In this document: in pieces, positions 1 to 8,872 of the stretch
Layout of the letters: every line of letters begins with the position of its first letter
Numbering within the stretch: position 1 is the first letter of the stretch
Assembly: GCF_021890735.1 (NCBI RefSeq)
Contig: NZ_JAKKUR010000011.1
Location: 1 to 43,016 of the forward strand
Direction of reading: 5' to 3'
DNA: 43,016 nt
Origin: Thermanaeromonas sp.
Lineage (GTDB): Bacteria > Bacillota > DSM-521 > Neomoorellales > Neomoorellaceae
The notes under the pieces: model-generated
Seen by the model: only the letters and a program-made list of their open reading frames with translations
The model's database searches: none
What the model was told of the DNA's origin: nothing
Program-made: the position numbers and the translations under genes

Positions 1-1212
1 GCGGTAGGCATTGACCCTTCCTACTACAGTATCAAACCCGAAAGCAGGATCCACAGCCCTTTCTACTCGCCACCTCACTTCTTCATTTTGCAAGTAGGGA
101 TAGCGGGACCATACCAGAGCTGCCGTAGCGGCCACCTGGGGGCTGGCCACGGAAGTTCCTGATAAGTAATCATAGCCCAGGGCAATCCCGTAGCTATGTA
201 TGTAGCTATTGTGGTTGGGTGTGGTGGAGAAAATGTCTACTCCCGGAGCAGCTATATCCACCCAAGGGCCGTAGTTGGAAAAGAAAGCCCGGGCATCACC
301 GAAGTCCGAAGCCGCTACTGCAATACACTCGGGGTAGGCTGCGGGGTAAAAGGGCGAAGAAGTACTATCGTTACCCGCCGCAGCCACTATTATAACCCCC
401 TTACTCCAGGCCAGCTTTACGGCCCGCTCCAAGATCTTAGAAGGTCGCGGGCCTCCCAAGCTTATATTTATCACTTTGGCGCCGTTCCGGGCAGCCCAAA
501 GGATGCCGCGGGCCACCCAACTGTAGAACCCCTGCCCCTCGTCACCCAGGACCTTAACGTTATAAAGGGCAGTACGGTAGCCTAGCCCGGCCACCCCTAA
601 AGCATTATCGGTAACCGCTGCGGCAATACCAGCCACATGGGTACCATGGCCGAATCTATCATCAACGGTACGGCTGTTGGTAAAATTAACGTTGGCTACT
701 ATCTGACCGGCCAAATCTTCGTGGTCTTGGTCAATACCAGTGTCTAAGATGGCCACAGCGACCCGTCTGTCTCCGGTGCTAAGGTCCCAGGCTTGCGGCG
801 CTTGAATTCTAATCATGGCCCATTGCTTCTCGAAGTAGGGATCGTTAGGTACAAAGACAGCTTGCGCTACATAATCAGGTTCTGCAAACTCAACGTGCGG
901 GTTCCGCGCATAGCAAGCCGCCTTCTCCACCGCCTTGCCCTGCGGTACTTCCACGACCTCCACGCCTAGCTCAGGGATTAACTCAATTACCCGGCCGCCG
1001 TTATCTTTATGCACCCTGTCCACCTCTTCGCGGGACACATTAGCAAAAAATTTAACTAAAACCCGCTCACCAGAGGAAGCTTCAACCGGAGGGCCCGGTG
1101 GTAGAGAAGGCCGGGAAACCGCCGTCTCCGTAAAGCAGGGCCCCAGCCAGTATAAAAGTAAACCTATAACAGCACTTACTCCTATGAATACCCTGACTAA
1201 CGTTTTCCGCAT
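1..1212 (-). CDS. Subtilisin-like S8 serine protease, exported (3' end cut by window)
   Basis: This is a thermitase-like subtilase whose 404 codons run off the left edge with no stop. Residues 1-29 form a signal peptide or membrane anchor (basic start, then a hydrophobic stretch). Residues 50-120 look like an I9-type inhibitory propeptide (VLVKFF at its start, FAEPDY near its end). The catalytic triad is visible: Asp157 in ILDTGID, His189 in HGTHVAG and Ser354 in SGTSVASP. The last readable residues (GRVNAYR) match the usual end of the catalytic domain, so few residues are probably missing unless a C-terminal domain follows. The ATG at 1212 has AAGGGG about 11 bases upstream. It lies 74 bases after a polysaccharide deacetylase on the same strand, which suggests cotranscription of two cell-surface enzymes. 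Family assignment is firm; the substrate is unknown. Confidence 0.93.
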   Translation of the reverse strand, partial: MRKTLVRVFIGVSAVIGLLLYWLGPCFTETAVSRPSLPPGPPVEASSGERVLVKFFANVSREEVDRVHKDNGGRVIELIPELGVEVVEVPQGKAVEKAACYARNPHVEFAEPDYVAQAVFVPNDPYFEKQWAMIRIQAPQAWDLSTGDRRVAVAILDTGIDQDHEDLAGQIVANVNFTNSRTVDDRFGHGTHVAGIAAAVTDNALGVAGLGYRTALYNVKVLGDEGQGFYSWVARGILWAARNGAKVINISLGGPRPSKILERAVKLAWSKGVIIVAAAGNDSTSSPFYPAAYPECIAVAASDFGDARAFFSNYGPWVDIAAPGVDIFSTTPNHNSYIHSYGIALGYDYLSGTSVASPQVAATAALVWSRYPYLQNEEVRWRVERAVDPAFGFDTVVGRVNAYR

Positions 1213-1286
1213 TTTCTCTTTTACCCCTTTCCGGCGTAAAATCTTTTTCAGGGTTTACGGCCCCTGGCTCTACTTGTGTTGCCAGC

Positions 1287-2372
1287 TTATTCGGCTTTCG
1301 CTGTTAAGATGCTGGGGACCGAAGTACCTTGGGTAGCGCTTTCGCTGCCAGTTGTGCGTCCTCCACCGTTACGCGGGCGAGAAACCTCTCTGTCTTTACC
1401 GGTACTTTCGTGGCCGGTTGCCCCCACCGCCTGCTTAAGGATGAGGTCCAGGTCTGCGGCCGAGACTTTGGGCGTTCCTACATTGATGCGCGGCAAGCTC
1501 AAGGGGTTGCTACGCCGCGTAATTACACCGTATTGAGTTGTGAAGATAAGTCTAAAACCCAGCCGGGCTGCTATATCCCGGGCTTTATCACTAGCTCGTC
1601 CGTAAGGCCAGGCGAGGGCATATGCCTTGCGACCCAGGCTATTTTCTAAATCCTGTCTAGATTTTGCCAAATCTTCCAAAACCTGTCTCTCGAATTCTTG
1701 TTCCGTCTCCCCGGCCAGGGGTCCTTCCAATGATGGCCGCTGAACACCGTCCCTTCCGCGGCCAAAATAATGCTGGTTATAGGTGTGGGAATGGATGGTT
1801 ATACCTTGTTCGTCCATTTCTTTAGCCTCTCCCCAACCAAAATGGCGCAGGTTGTTTACACTTTTGCCCATGTAGGCTCCGATTACAAAAACTGCTGCCG
1901 GCATTTTACGGTACTTTAGCTCAGGAAAGGCAATCTCGTAAACACTACTGTAACCGTCGTCTATCGTTATAAGTACGGCATTCGGTGGGAGGGGTCTACC
2001 CTCCCAAAATCCCATCAGCTGCTCTAACCCAATAACGCGATAGCCTTTCTTTAGCAAAAGGTCTAGATGGCTCACTAGGCGCTCACGGGATATAGTAACG
2101 GACTCTTCTGGAGAAGCGAAGTGGTGGTATATTAAAGCAATTACTTTATCCCTGTAATAAACAGGGCTCCCGGACCCGTCTTGCTCTTGTCCACCAGTTT
2201 CTCTGACTGCTGAGACCTCGGAAGCAACAGGGGAGGAAAGCACAGAAACGTTTTGTTCTTGGCGCTTTGAGCGGTAGGCCCTAATATAGAAGTTTCCAGA
2301 GGCCCCATACCACGTGGCCAGAAGAACAAGGGATAAGAGGCAGAGTATTAGGACAGGATATAACTTCTTCAT
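1287..2372 (-). CDS. Polysaccharide deacetylase family protein, membrane-anchored
   Basis: A NodB-fold (carbohydrate esterase 4) protein of 361 aa that probably removes acetyl groups from peptidoglycan or another cell-wall glycan outside the membrane. Residues 1-25 form an N-terminal membrane anchor. The deacetylase motifs are seen: LIYHHFASPEE before the core, TIDDGYSS (metal-binding Asp pair) and HSHTYNQHYF (metal His residues), then WPYGRASD and LPRINVG towards the end. The segment 300-361 after the last motif is polar and looks disordered. The start has AAGGAG and GAAGGG upstream. A candidate promoter on this strand is TTAAGA (2454-2459), 17 bases, TAAAAT (2431-2436). The S8 protease gene follows 74 bases downstream. 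Confidence 0.9.
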   Translation of the reverse strand: MKKLYPVLILCLLSLVLLATWYGASGNFYIRAYRSKRQEQNVSVLSSPVASEVSAVRETGGQEQDGSGSPVYYRDKVIALIYHHFASPEESVTISRERLVSHLDLLLKKGYRVIGLEQLMGFWEGRPLPPNAVLITIDDGYSSVYEIAFPELKYRKMPAAVFVIGAYMGKSVNNLRHFGWGEAKEMDEQGITIHSHTYNQHYFGRGRDGVQRPSLEGPLAGETEQEFERQVLEDLAKSRQDLENSLGRKAYALAWPYGRASDKARDIAARLGFRLIFTTQYGVITRRSNPLSLPRINVGTPKVSAADLDLILKQAVGATGHESTGKDREVSRPRNGGGRTTGSESATQGTSVPSILTAKAE

Positions 2373-2673
2373 GGCCCTTCTTTTTCTCCTTAACTAGCTC
2401 CGCTTTGCCTGTAAAAAAGTGCTGTGTAGAATTTTAGCTATATTTTACCACTGTCTTAAATAAAATCCAAGATACAACAAATAAGCCAGGACAACCTGCG
2501 ACCTTCCGAAAACGGGAGCACATGAAAGCAGGTCTTAAATTTTATCGAGTTTAAGTCATAAAAAAAATAGTTCTCGTTTTAAATAGCAGGAATCCCGGCT
2601 GCCTTGGCGAATAACATTAGAAAGTTAATACCACCGTCGCCTAAGAATGTGATATTGCCAAAGGGGGACGGAA
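2373..2673. other. Intergenic region between divergent genes, candidate promoters only
   Basis: No gene is visible here. It separates the minus-strand deacetylase from the plus-strand sulfite reductase and is AT-rich. A minus-strand promoter candidate lies at 2431-2459 (TTAAGA, 17 bases, TAAAAT). A weak plus-strand candidate lies at 2604-2631 (TTGGCG, 16 bases, TAATAC), about 43 bases before the sulfite reductase start. Neither is strong and no operator or hairpin stands out. Confidence 0.3.
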
Positions 2674-3402
2674 ATGGGGGATGCCATCTTCGTACAAAAG
2701 TCGGGGCTGTTAGGTGTGGGGATAGTGGCCAGATGCGGTGTACTCACTCCCCACCAGCTTTCCGGGCTGGCGCGGCTCGCCCAGGAACTGGATTGCCAAG
2801 CTTGTAAGCTGACTACCCGCCAGACTCTGATCTTCCTCATCCCGGAAGATAAGCTTGACCAATTAAGACAAGGGGTAGAAGCTTTAGGGCTCCGGATAGG
2901 GGTGTTCGGCGAGATCGTCCGCAACGTAAAGGCCTGCGCAGGGAGCAGCCAGCTCTGCCAGCGTTCACTGGCGGATGTCTATGAGTTGGCCGGAATAATT
3001 CAAGACAGGTTCATGAACCGCCCCGTACCAAATGACTTCAAAATATCCGTGGCCGGCTGCCACCGGGGTTGCACGGAACCCTTCTGCGCCGACTACGGGG
3101 TGGTTGCTACTGGAGAGGACTGCTACAACGTATATTTAGGGGGCCGGGGAGCAAGCAAAAAGCCCATACATGCTTCCTTACTTGCAGAAGGTATAAGCTC
3201 TGAAGGAGTTATTGCCCTTTTAGATTACATACTGGAACGGTACACCGCCCTAGCCCAACCCAAGGAGAGGCTGTGCCATACCATAAGCCGGGTAGGCTGG
3301 GAGGCCTTCCGGGCCCCGGAAGAACTACTGGAAAGGTTCCGCCGGGGAGAAGAAGGAGATTTTCTTAGCTTCTTGGCTCAAGCAACCAAGGAGGGAAAAT
3401 AA
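2674..3402 (+). CDS. Small siroheme [4Fe-4S] sulfite reductase (assimilatory-type, single chain)
   Basis: At 242 aa this is about the size of the low-molecular-weight assimilatory-type sulfite reductases known from sulfate reducers and methanogens, and far shorter than CysI. The N-terminal half is the nitrite/sulfite reductase ferredoxin-like half-domain (QTLIFLIPEDKLDQL). Cys88 and Cys95 (spaced C-x6-C here) and Cys129 and Cys133 (GCHRGC) are the expected ligands for the coupled siroheme-[4Fe-4S] centre. Expected role: six-electron reduction of sulfite to sulfide, or of nitrite, in the cytoplasm. The ATG follows AAGGGGGA by about 7 bases. The stop is 3 bases before the next start, so it is translationally coupled to a cysteine-rich protein. 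The electron donor is not encoded nearby. Confidence 0.85.
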   Translation: MGDAIFVQKSGLLGVGIVARCGVLTPHQLSGLARLAQELDCQACKLTTRQTLIFLIPEDKLDQLRQGVEALGLRIGVFGEIVRNVKACAGSSQLCQRSLADVYELAGIIQDRFMNRPVPNDFKISVAGCHRGCTEPFCADYGVVATGEDCYNVYLGGRGASKKPIHASLLAEGISSEGVIALLDYILERYTALAQPKERLCHTISRVGWEAFRAPEELLERFRRGEEGDFLSFLAQATKEGK

Positions 3403-3405
3403 ACC

Positions 3406-3855
3406 ATGTCGGCCAGAGAGATAAATGTAACTACCTTGCGCCGGGCTGTAGACAGGTGTTGCAAGACAATTGAAGAGTGCGGCACGTGCGAAAGGGCTAC
3501 CTGCCTTATAGGCTTCGCCCAAACCGCTTTGGATTATGCCCGGACTAAAAACACCACCCGCGTGCCCCAAGGCCACAAATTCGTCCCGGAAAACGATCTG
3601 CGTGTCTATTACAAGGACGATCTCTTGGAGGCCATAAGCGAGGTTCTCCTTCAGTGCCAGAGCTGCCAGGACAACCACGAGGACGATTGTGTCATAAACG
3701 TTACGCGCCGGTGCCTGGAGAGGGCTCTTTGGGGAGAGTACATAGGCTTTAACGGCAGTATCACCGCCTACCTCATGGAAGTAGGCAAGCTTCATCCCGA
3801 GATGGGGCAAAGGCTTGTTAAGCTTTACCAAGAAAAGAAAAAGTCTTCCGCCTGA
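3406..3855 (+). CDS. Cysteine-rich protein of unknown function, coupled to sulfite reductase
   Basis: I do not recognise this 149-residue protein as a named family. It has nine cysteines in two clusters: CC-x5-C-x2-C-x4-C near residues 18-33 and C-x2-C-x7-C near 84-95, with one more at about 102. This pattern could bind an iron-sulfur cluster or zinc, or could carry redox thiols. The remainder is predicted helical and soluble, with no signal peptide. It starts 3 bases after the sulfite reductase stop, with GGAGGG upstream, so the two proteins are almost certainly made together. An electron-transfer or assembly partner of the reductase is a reasonable inference but not shown. A 106-base AT-rich gap with no obvious terminator follows, then the convergent dnaB. 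Confidence 0.75.
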   Translation: MSAREINVTTLRRAVDRCCKTIEECGTCERATCLIGFAQTALDYARTKNTTRVPQGHKFVPENDLRVYYKDDLLEAISEVLLQCQSCQDNHEDDCVINVTRRCLERALWGEYIGFNGSITAYLMEVGKLHPEMGQRLVKLYQEKKKSSA

Positions 3856-3961
3856 AATAACCTTACATAGGGGAAGACAATCTAAGAAGTAAAGCAATAA
3901 GTTAGTAAAAGATAAGGAAATAAGTGGCAACTAAAACTTAAAAAAATAAAACCGAAAAAGA

Positions 3962-5296
3962 TTAACCGGCCGGTTCGGGGGCTAAATCTACGAATTTAGT
4001 AAACTCGGGCAAAAAGGCCATCTCCACCGTGCCCACAGGCCCGTTCCTATGTTTGGCCACTATTACCTCGGCAATCCCTTTTTTATCCGTATCCGGGTCG
4101 TAATACTGGGGGCGGTAAAGGAAGATAATAACGTCAGCATCAGCCTCTATAGCGCCGCTCTCCAGGAGATCGGCCATTACCGGCCTTTTATCTTGCCTCT
4201 GTTCTACTCCGCGGTTGAGCTGGGAAAGGACTAGGACAGGTACGTTCAGCTCCCTCGCCAGGGCCTTAAGGGCCCGGGAAATCAAGGCTATTTCCTGCTG
4301 GCGGTTATCGACACGGCGGTGGGCCTGCATGAGCTGCAGGTAATCGATAACCACCAGCCCCAGACCACATTCGGCCTGCAACCGCCGCGCTTTGGCCCTT
4401 ACCTCCATTACAGTTATGGCCGGGGTATCATCTATATAGATGGGTGCTTCGGCCAGGAGGCTGGCCGCGCTAACTAACCTGGCCCAATCATCTTCTTTGA
4501 GGTACCCCGTGCGCAGCCGGTGCTGCTCCACCATAGCTTCCGCCGCCAGCATCCGCTGCACCACCTGGTCGCGAGACATCTCCAGGCTAAATATCGCCAC
4601 GGGGACTTTTTTCTTTATGGCTACGTTCTGCGCTATGTTCAGGCAAAAGGAGGTTTTCCCCATCCCCGGCCGGGCCGCACATATTATGAGGTCTGAGGGC
4701 TGCAGCCCGGAAAGGAGACGGTCTAGATCATGGAAGGTGGGCAGGCCCGTAACCTCGCCCTTGTGGCTCGCCACCCGCTCCAGTTGCTGAAAAGTATTTA
4801 CCAAAACTTCCTTGATGCTTACAAAACCTTCGCGGTAACGACCCCCTGCTACTTGTAAGATTAATCTTTCCGCTTCATCTATTATCTCTATTACATCCCC
4901 GTCTTCGTCATAAGCCCGTTCTGCTACGCGCTGGGCGACCTGGATGAGCTGGCGGAGGGCGGCCTTTTGGGCCACAATACGAGCATAATAACCTGCATTG
5001 GCCACACTGGGTACCACCGTGGTCAAGGTAGTAAGGTAAGATGCTCCACCGACGGCCTCCAGCTCACCACGCCGCCGCAATTCCTCGGTGACCGTAAGAA
5101 GGTCTACGGCTTCTCCCCGCGCCTCCAGATCAAGGCAGGCGCTGTAAATTAACCTGTGAGCCTCACGGTAGAAATCTTCCACCCGCAAGACCTCGGCAAC
5201 CTGTAGCAGGGCGTCGCGGTCTAAAAGGATGGCGCCCAAAACGGATTGCTCAGCCTCCAAGCTATGGGGCGGCACCCTTTCCAAAAGTTCCTTCAA
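3962..5296 (-). CDS. dnaB: Replicative DNA helicase DnaB
   Basis: Hexameric 5'-3' helicase that unwinds the replication fork and loads with primase. The 444 aa are full length. Residues 1-105 are the N-terminal helical domain (HSLEAEQSVLGAILLD), followed by the RecA-like ATPase with Walker A ARPGMGKTS, Walker B LVVIDYLQLM, QLNRGVEQRQ and the arginine-finger region near SGAIEADADVIIFLYR. The start is TTG, chosen because GAGGGGTG lies about 7 bases upstream and the first residues (MKELLERVPPHSLEAEQ) match the family's usual start. It is the last gene of the rpsF-to-dnaB operon, 16 bases after lonC. No clear terminator hairpin follows its stop. Confidence 0.97.
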   Translation of the reverse strand: MKELLERVPPHSLEAEQSVLGAILLDRDALLQVAEVLRVEDFYREAHRLIYSACLDLEARGEAVDLLTVTEELRRRGELEAVGGASYLTTLTTVVPSVANAGYYARIVAQKAALRQLIQVAQRVAERAYDEDGDVIEIIDEAERLILQVAGGRYREGFVSIKEVLVNTFQQLERVASHKGEVTGLPTFHDLDRLLSGLQPSDLIICAARPGMGKTSFCLNIAQNVAIKKKVPVAIFSLEMSRDQVVQRMLAAEAMVEQHRLRTGYLKEDDWARLVSAASLLAEAPIYIDDTPAITVMEVRAKARRLQAECGLGLVVIDYLQLMQAHRRVDNRQQEIALISRALKALARELNVPVLVLSQLNRGVEQRQDKRPVMADLLESGAIEADADVIIFLYRPQYYDPDTDKKGIAEVIVAKHRNGPVGTVEMAFLPEFTKFVDLAPEPAG

Positions 5297-5312
5297 GGAA
5301 CTTCACCCCTCT

Positions 5313-7217
5313 TTACTTCTGGGGTAACAACAGGTGCTCCAGAGCTTCGGCCACCGTATCCACTGGTATAACCTCAATACCAGGCAGCTCTTGCGGCACC
5401 TCCGCCAAATTAGCTTGGGGCAAAATAACATAGCGCATCCCCGCCTGGCGGGCCCCGTAAATCTTTTCTACGATGCCGCCTACGGGCTTCACTTTACCTT
5501 GGATGGAGACCTCACCGGTAACAGCCACATCCTGCCTGACCGGCCGCTTCTCTACCGCACTTATAAGAGCGGCAACCACGGCCAGGCCTGCGGAAGGCCC
5601 GTCTATATTGGCTCCCCCTATTACGTTTACATGCACATCGTAGTCGCTGAGGTCCCGCCCTGTCAGGAGGCGGAAAACGGCCACCGCGTTGAAAACGGAG
5701 TCCCTGGCCATGCTCCCTGCCGTCTCGTTAAACCGCAGGTTCCCCTTGCCGGGCTCCCGGGCCGGAAAGGCGATGGCCTCGACCTCTAATACGGACCCCA
5801 CAAATCCTGCTACGGCCAGGCCGAAGACCCGCCCTACCTCAGGCTCTTCCTGGGCCCGGGCGGTTACCAGGGGTACCAGGCGTGCGGCCCTGACCACCTC
5901 TAAAACATGATCTACAGTGATTACCTTTCTCCGCCGACCTCTCTTTTTGTACTGCTGGTATAAGGCCAAACCGTAAGCATCGGCCAGAATGTTTACCGCC
6001 TTACGACCCTCTAAGGTATACTCAGCGATAAGGGAAGGAACAGCAGGCTCAAGTTTAACCCCTAACCTTTCTGCCGCCTGCTTCACTATGGTTTCTATCT
6101 GGGAGGGGGTCAGGGGTTCAAAAAAGACCTCGGCGCACCGTGAGCGCAGAGCAGGATTGAGCTCCTCGGGATCGCAGGTGGTAGCCCCTATCAGGATAAA
6201 ATCGGCCGGAGCCCCTTCCTCAAAAAGCTTCCTTATATACTGGGGCACGTTCTCATCTGCCGGGTCGTAATAAGACGAATCGAACTTTACCCGCTTATCT
6301 TCTAACACTTTAAGAAGCTTATTCAAAAGTATGGGGTCCATTTCCCCTATCTCGTCAATAAACAACACCCCTCCGTGAGCCTCGGTGACCAAACCCAGCT
6401 TCGGCTCCGGCACCCCGCTTTCGGCCAGATCCCGGCGGGCTCCCTGATAGATGGGATCGTGGACCGAACCCAGCAAGGGGTTGGTAACCTCCCGCGGGTC
6501 CCAGCGCAAGGTAGCCCCGTTCACTTCTACAAAAGGCGCATCCGGCCTAAAGGGAGAGCTGCTAACCTTTTTGGCTTCCTCTAGGGCCAGCCGCGCTGCC
6601 GTAGTCTTTCCGACTCCCGGCGGGCCGTAAATAAGTATATGCTGGGGATAGGGCGAGACCAGCTTGGCCAAGAGGGCCTGAATGGCCTTTTCCTGGCCTA
6701 CGATCTGGTCCAGGCTCTGGGGTCTTAAAACCTCCATGGCCGAGCGCGCCAGCTTCACCTGCTCCAATTTTTCCAGCGTGGCAAGCTTCTTTAAGGTGTA
6801 AGGATTCTCCGGCCCTCCGTTTTCTTTAAGGATCTGGCGCCTTATCTCCTGCAGGTACTCCTCATGCCGCTCCTGCATTTTTTCGGCCACCCGGCGCTCT
6901 AAATTATCCTCTACCGAGCGCCGGGCGATGAAATCGGCCAGCTCTTCCTGAATATCTTGTAGGATGCCGGGTATAGCCTCTAAGGGCGGCACCGTATCTA
7001 TAGTAGGGTCCTCGTATACGAGCTTTTGCAGCGCCAAAACCCGCTCCGGAAGTTTCTCGGATTGAAGCAGGTCCAGAGCTTCTAACTTGCTCGCCTTTAA
7101 AACTACCTTGTCCGTGCCGAATATATCGCAAAGGATCCCGTACAGGGCGCTAACCTGCCGGGAAAGGAAATCGTGTTCTCCGTGGAAAAGCGCTCTGGCC
7201 TTTGCCTTCTTAGCCAT
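5313..7217 (-). CDS. lonC: LonC-type ATP-dependent protease of spore formers
   Basis: A 634-residue AAA+ protease that lacks the long LonA N-terminal substrate domain. Residues 1-150 are a helical region. The ATPase follows, with Walker A YGPPGVGKTT, Walker B GGVLFIDEIGEM and sensor RSRCAEVFFEP. The C-terminal S16 protease domain has the catalytic Ser in IDGPSAGLAVV and the Lys in GGIVEKIYGARQAG. This matches the Lon-like family found in endospore formers next to dnaB and rplI. It starts 3 bases after the rplI stop, with GAAAGGGG as ribosome binding site. The likely role is proteolysis in the cytoplasm, perhaps during sporulation; that role is inferred from the family. Confidence 0.92.
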   Translation of the reverse strand: MAKKAKARALFHGEHDFLSRQVSALYGILCDIFGTDKVVLKASKLEALDLLQSEKLPERVLALQKLVYEDPTIDTVPPLEAIPGILQDIQEELADFIARRSVEDNLERRVAEKMQERHEEYLQEIRRQILKENGGPENPYTLKKLATLEKLEQVKLARSAMEVLRPQSLDQIVGQEKAIQALLAKLVSPYPQHILIYGPPGVGKTTAARLALEEAKKVSSSPFRPDAPFVEVNGATLRWDPREVTNPLLGSVHDPIYQGARRDLAESGVPEPKLGLVTEAHGGVLFIDEIGEMDPILLNKLLKVLEDKRVKFDSSYYDPADENVPQYIRKLFEEGAPADFILIGATTCDPEELNPALRSRCAEVFFEPLTPSQIETIVKQAAERLGVKLEPAVPSLIAEYTLEGRKAVNILADAYGLALYQQYKKRGRRRKVITVDHVLEVVRAARLVPLVTARAQEEPEVGRVFGLAVAGFVGSVLEVEAIAFPAREPGKGNLRFNETAGSMARDSVFNAVAVFRLLTGRDLSDYDVHVNVIGGANIDGPSAGLAVVAALISAVEKRPVRQDVAVTGEVSIQGKVKPVGGIVEKIYGARQAGMRYVILPQANLAEVPQELPGIEVIPVDTVAEALEHLLLPQK

Positions 7218-7220
7218 CTC

Positions 7221-7673
7221 TTAACCCCTTTCCGTAACCACCTCAACCGTAATCCTGGCCTGCACTTCAGGGTGAAGGCGCAAGATAACGGGATAGGAGC
7301 CCAGTACTTTAAGGGGCTCCTCTAGTTCAATTTTACGCCGGTCTATGGAAATGTGGAAGGTGTTTTCTATTGCCTGGGCTATTTCTTTATTGGTAATGGA
7401 ACCAAAAAGTTTGCCCCCTTCTCCTGCCCGGGCGACCAGGGTTATGGTAGAGCCCTCCAGAGTGCGGGCCAGTTTCCTGGCCTCCTCTAGCTCCTTTTGT
7501 TTTTTCCTGGCTTCCCTGGCCTTCTCCCGGTTCAGTTCTTCCAGCCGCTCCTCGGTAGCCAGTACGGCAAGCTTCCTAGGTAGAAGGTAATTACGGGCAT
7601 AACCGTCCGCCACCTCTACCACACTACCCCGCTTGCCCAGTTTGGGAACATCTTCTAAAAGAATAACCTTCAT
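7221..7673 (-). CDS. rplI: 50S ribosomal protein L9
   Basis: Full-length L9 (150 aa) that binds 23S rRNA domain V near the L1 stalk. The N-terminal RNA-binding domain has the family signature (MKVILLEDVPKLGKRGSVVEVADGYARNYLLPR, with the GYARNYLLP core). A long charged connecting helix lies at about 45-75, followed by the C-terminal domain. AAGGGAGG sits upstream of the ATG. Within the rpsF operon it is 18 bases after yybS and 3 bases before lonC. Confidence 0.98.
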   Translation of the reverse strand: MKVILLEDVPKLGKRGSVVEVADGYARNYLLPRKLAVLATEERLEELNREKAREARKKQKELEEARKLARTLEGSTITLVARAGEGGKLFGSITNKEIAQAIENTFHISIDRRKIELEEPLKVLGSYPVILRLHPEVQARITVEVVTERG

Positions 7674-7691
7674 AAAAATAACGACCTCCCT

Positions 7692-8669
7692 TTAAGAACC
7701 TTTTTCCGGCTCCCGCCGCCATCCTGCCAGGGTATCCACCAAACCCAGGGTTGCCAACACCAACAGGCCCAAAGGCAGGTTAAACAGGAGGAAAAGGAAT
7801 ACCATGAGCTTTAAAGCTCCCGGCCAAGGGAAGCGGTGGGCCCAAAAGGCTACTAAGGCCAGCCCGTTTCCTGCCAGCAAGGGGAAATAAAAGTATAATA
7901 TGTTTAAACCTACAATTCTTAAGAAATCCAGGTGCCAGTAATCTCCGGCCAGCCACAAAGCCAGGCCGCCGATGAAGCCCCAGATGGCATACCAGGGGAG
8001 CTGCCAATACCGGAAGGGAGGAAGCACCCTGTTTCTTAAGTTTAACCGGCGCAGTACAGCCTCTGAAACCAGGTAATTTATCAAGGCCATAAAAAGGGAA
8101 ACCAGGACCAGCATCCCGGGCAAAAGGAGCTTAATATAGTTCACGGTGACCTCCAGGGAACGCCGCAGGTCCTCCAGTGTATTGCCTTGTTGTAAAAATC
8201 TGTCTAATAGTCCCGACCGCTTATAAAAATCCAACACACGATCCGGAAGATGCTTAAGGTCCTCTAGCAAGTCTAGGGAGGACCATCCCAAGATATGGAT
8301 GGAAAGGAACAGGGAAAAAAGCAGGGAAAAAAGTACCATTACGCTGCCCGCCGCGACCATAATTCCCGGAGGGACTTCCCTTTTAAATAGGTAACCGTAC
8401 AGAAGTCCCAGACCGGCAAACTGGATAAACAGAAAAAGCGCGTTAAAAATCCCGCTAAAAATACCCACCAAGATACCCGCTACCAGAGTAGCCAATACTC
8501 CGGTACGCAAGTCCTGGCGAACCACCAGCACCACAATAGGGACTATCCACAAAATATTGGTTATCACCTGCAAGGGAGGTAGCACTATACCCAGCAAGGC
8601 CAAGACCGCAGCTAAGGCAGCCACCAAAGCCCCCTCGGCTAACGGTGCGAGAGCACTGCGCTCACTCAA
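7692..8669 (-). CDS. yybS: YybS family membrane protein (DUF2232)
   Basis: A 325-residue polytopic membrane protein with about eight hydrophobic segments spread over its whole length, typical of the YybS/DUF2232 family that sits between rpsR and rplI in many Bacillota. Its molecular function is not established; a transporter-like fold related to ECF substrate-binding components has been suggested for the family. The start is TTG (MSERSALAPLAEG), with GGGGAAGGGGG upstream inside the preceding small ORF and only 3 bases separating that stop from the TTG. No charged catalytic motif is seen. Confidence 0.88.
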   Translation of the reverse strand: MSERSALAPLAEGALVAALAAVLALLGIVLPPLQVITNILWIVPIVVLVVRQDLRTGVLATLVAGILVGIFSGIFNALFLFIQFAGLGLLYGYLFKREVPPGIMVAAGSVMVLFSLLFSLFLSIHILGWSSLDLLEDLKHLPDRVLDFYKRSGLLDRFLQQGNTLEDLRRSLEVTVNYIKLLLPGMLVLVSLFMALINYLVSEAVLRRLNLRNRVLPPFRYWQLPWYAIWGFIGGLALWLAGDYWHLDFLRIVGLNILYFYFPLLAGNGLALVAFWAHRFPWPGALKLMVFLFLLFNLPLGLLVLATLGLVDTLAGWRREPEKGS

Positions 8670-8672
8670 CTA

Positions 8673-8855
8673 TCAGACAGCCCCCTTCCCCGGGTTTGTA
8701 ATAACGGTTTCCCCAGGTTGGTAATAACGGTCGTAAAGACGTATAGCGGTTCTAAATACGAGGTATAGAGTTCCTAAAAGGTAAGGATATAAAGGAAAGA
8801 GGGAGCAGCTAGGCAAGCCCCCTCCATCCATGACATGACTTACCGCTTTAAGCAT
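8673..8855 (-). CDS. Possible small protein between rpsR and yybS (60 aa)
   Basis: An open frame fills the space between rpsR and yybS. It has a hydrophobic centre (LFPLYPYLLGTLYLVF) that could be one membrane segment, and a C-terminus written by two copies of a 22-base tandem repeat. The ribosome binding site is poor: GAGG lies only 1-2 bases before the ATG. Other Bacillota often have a short MazG-like gene here; I see no convincing similarity to it. It may be a real small gene, a decayed one or chance. Confidence 0.35.
   Translation of the reverse strand: MLKAVSHVMDGGGLPSCSLFPLYPYLLGTLYLVFRTAIRLYDRYYQPGETVITNPGKGAV
8686..8730. repeat. Imperfect 22-bp tandem repeat, two copies
   Basis: Copies at 8686-8707 and 8709-8730 match at 20 of 22 bases, each ending in TAATAACGG on the plus strand. 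The repeat writes the end of the 60-residue ORF upstream of yybS. It looks like a small local duplication and has no known function. Confidence 0.8.
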
Positions 8856-8872
8856 ACCTCAAACTTGCGGTC

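Noticed and set aside
196-585. Plus-strand open frames across the S8 protease gene
   Set aside because: They are antisense shadows of a clearly coding minus-strand frame with an intact catalytic triad.
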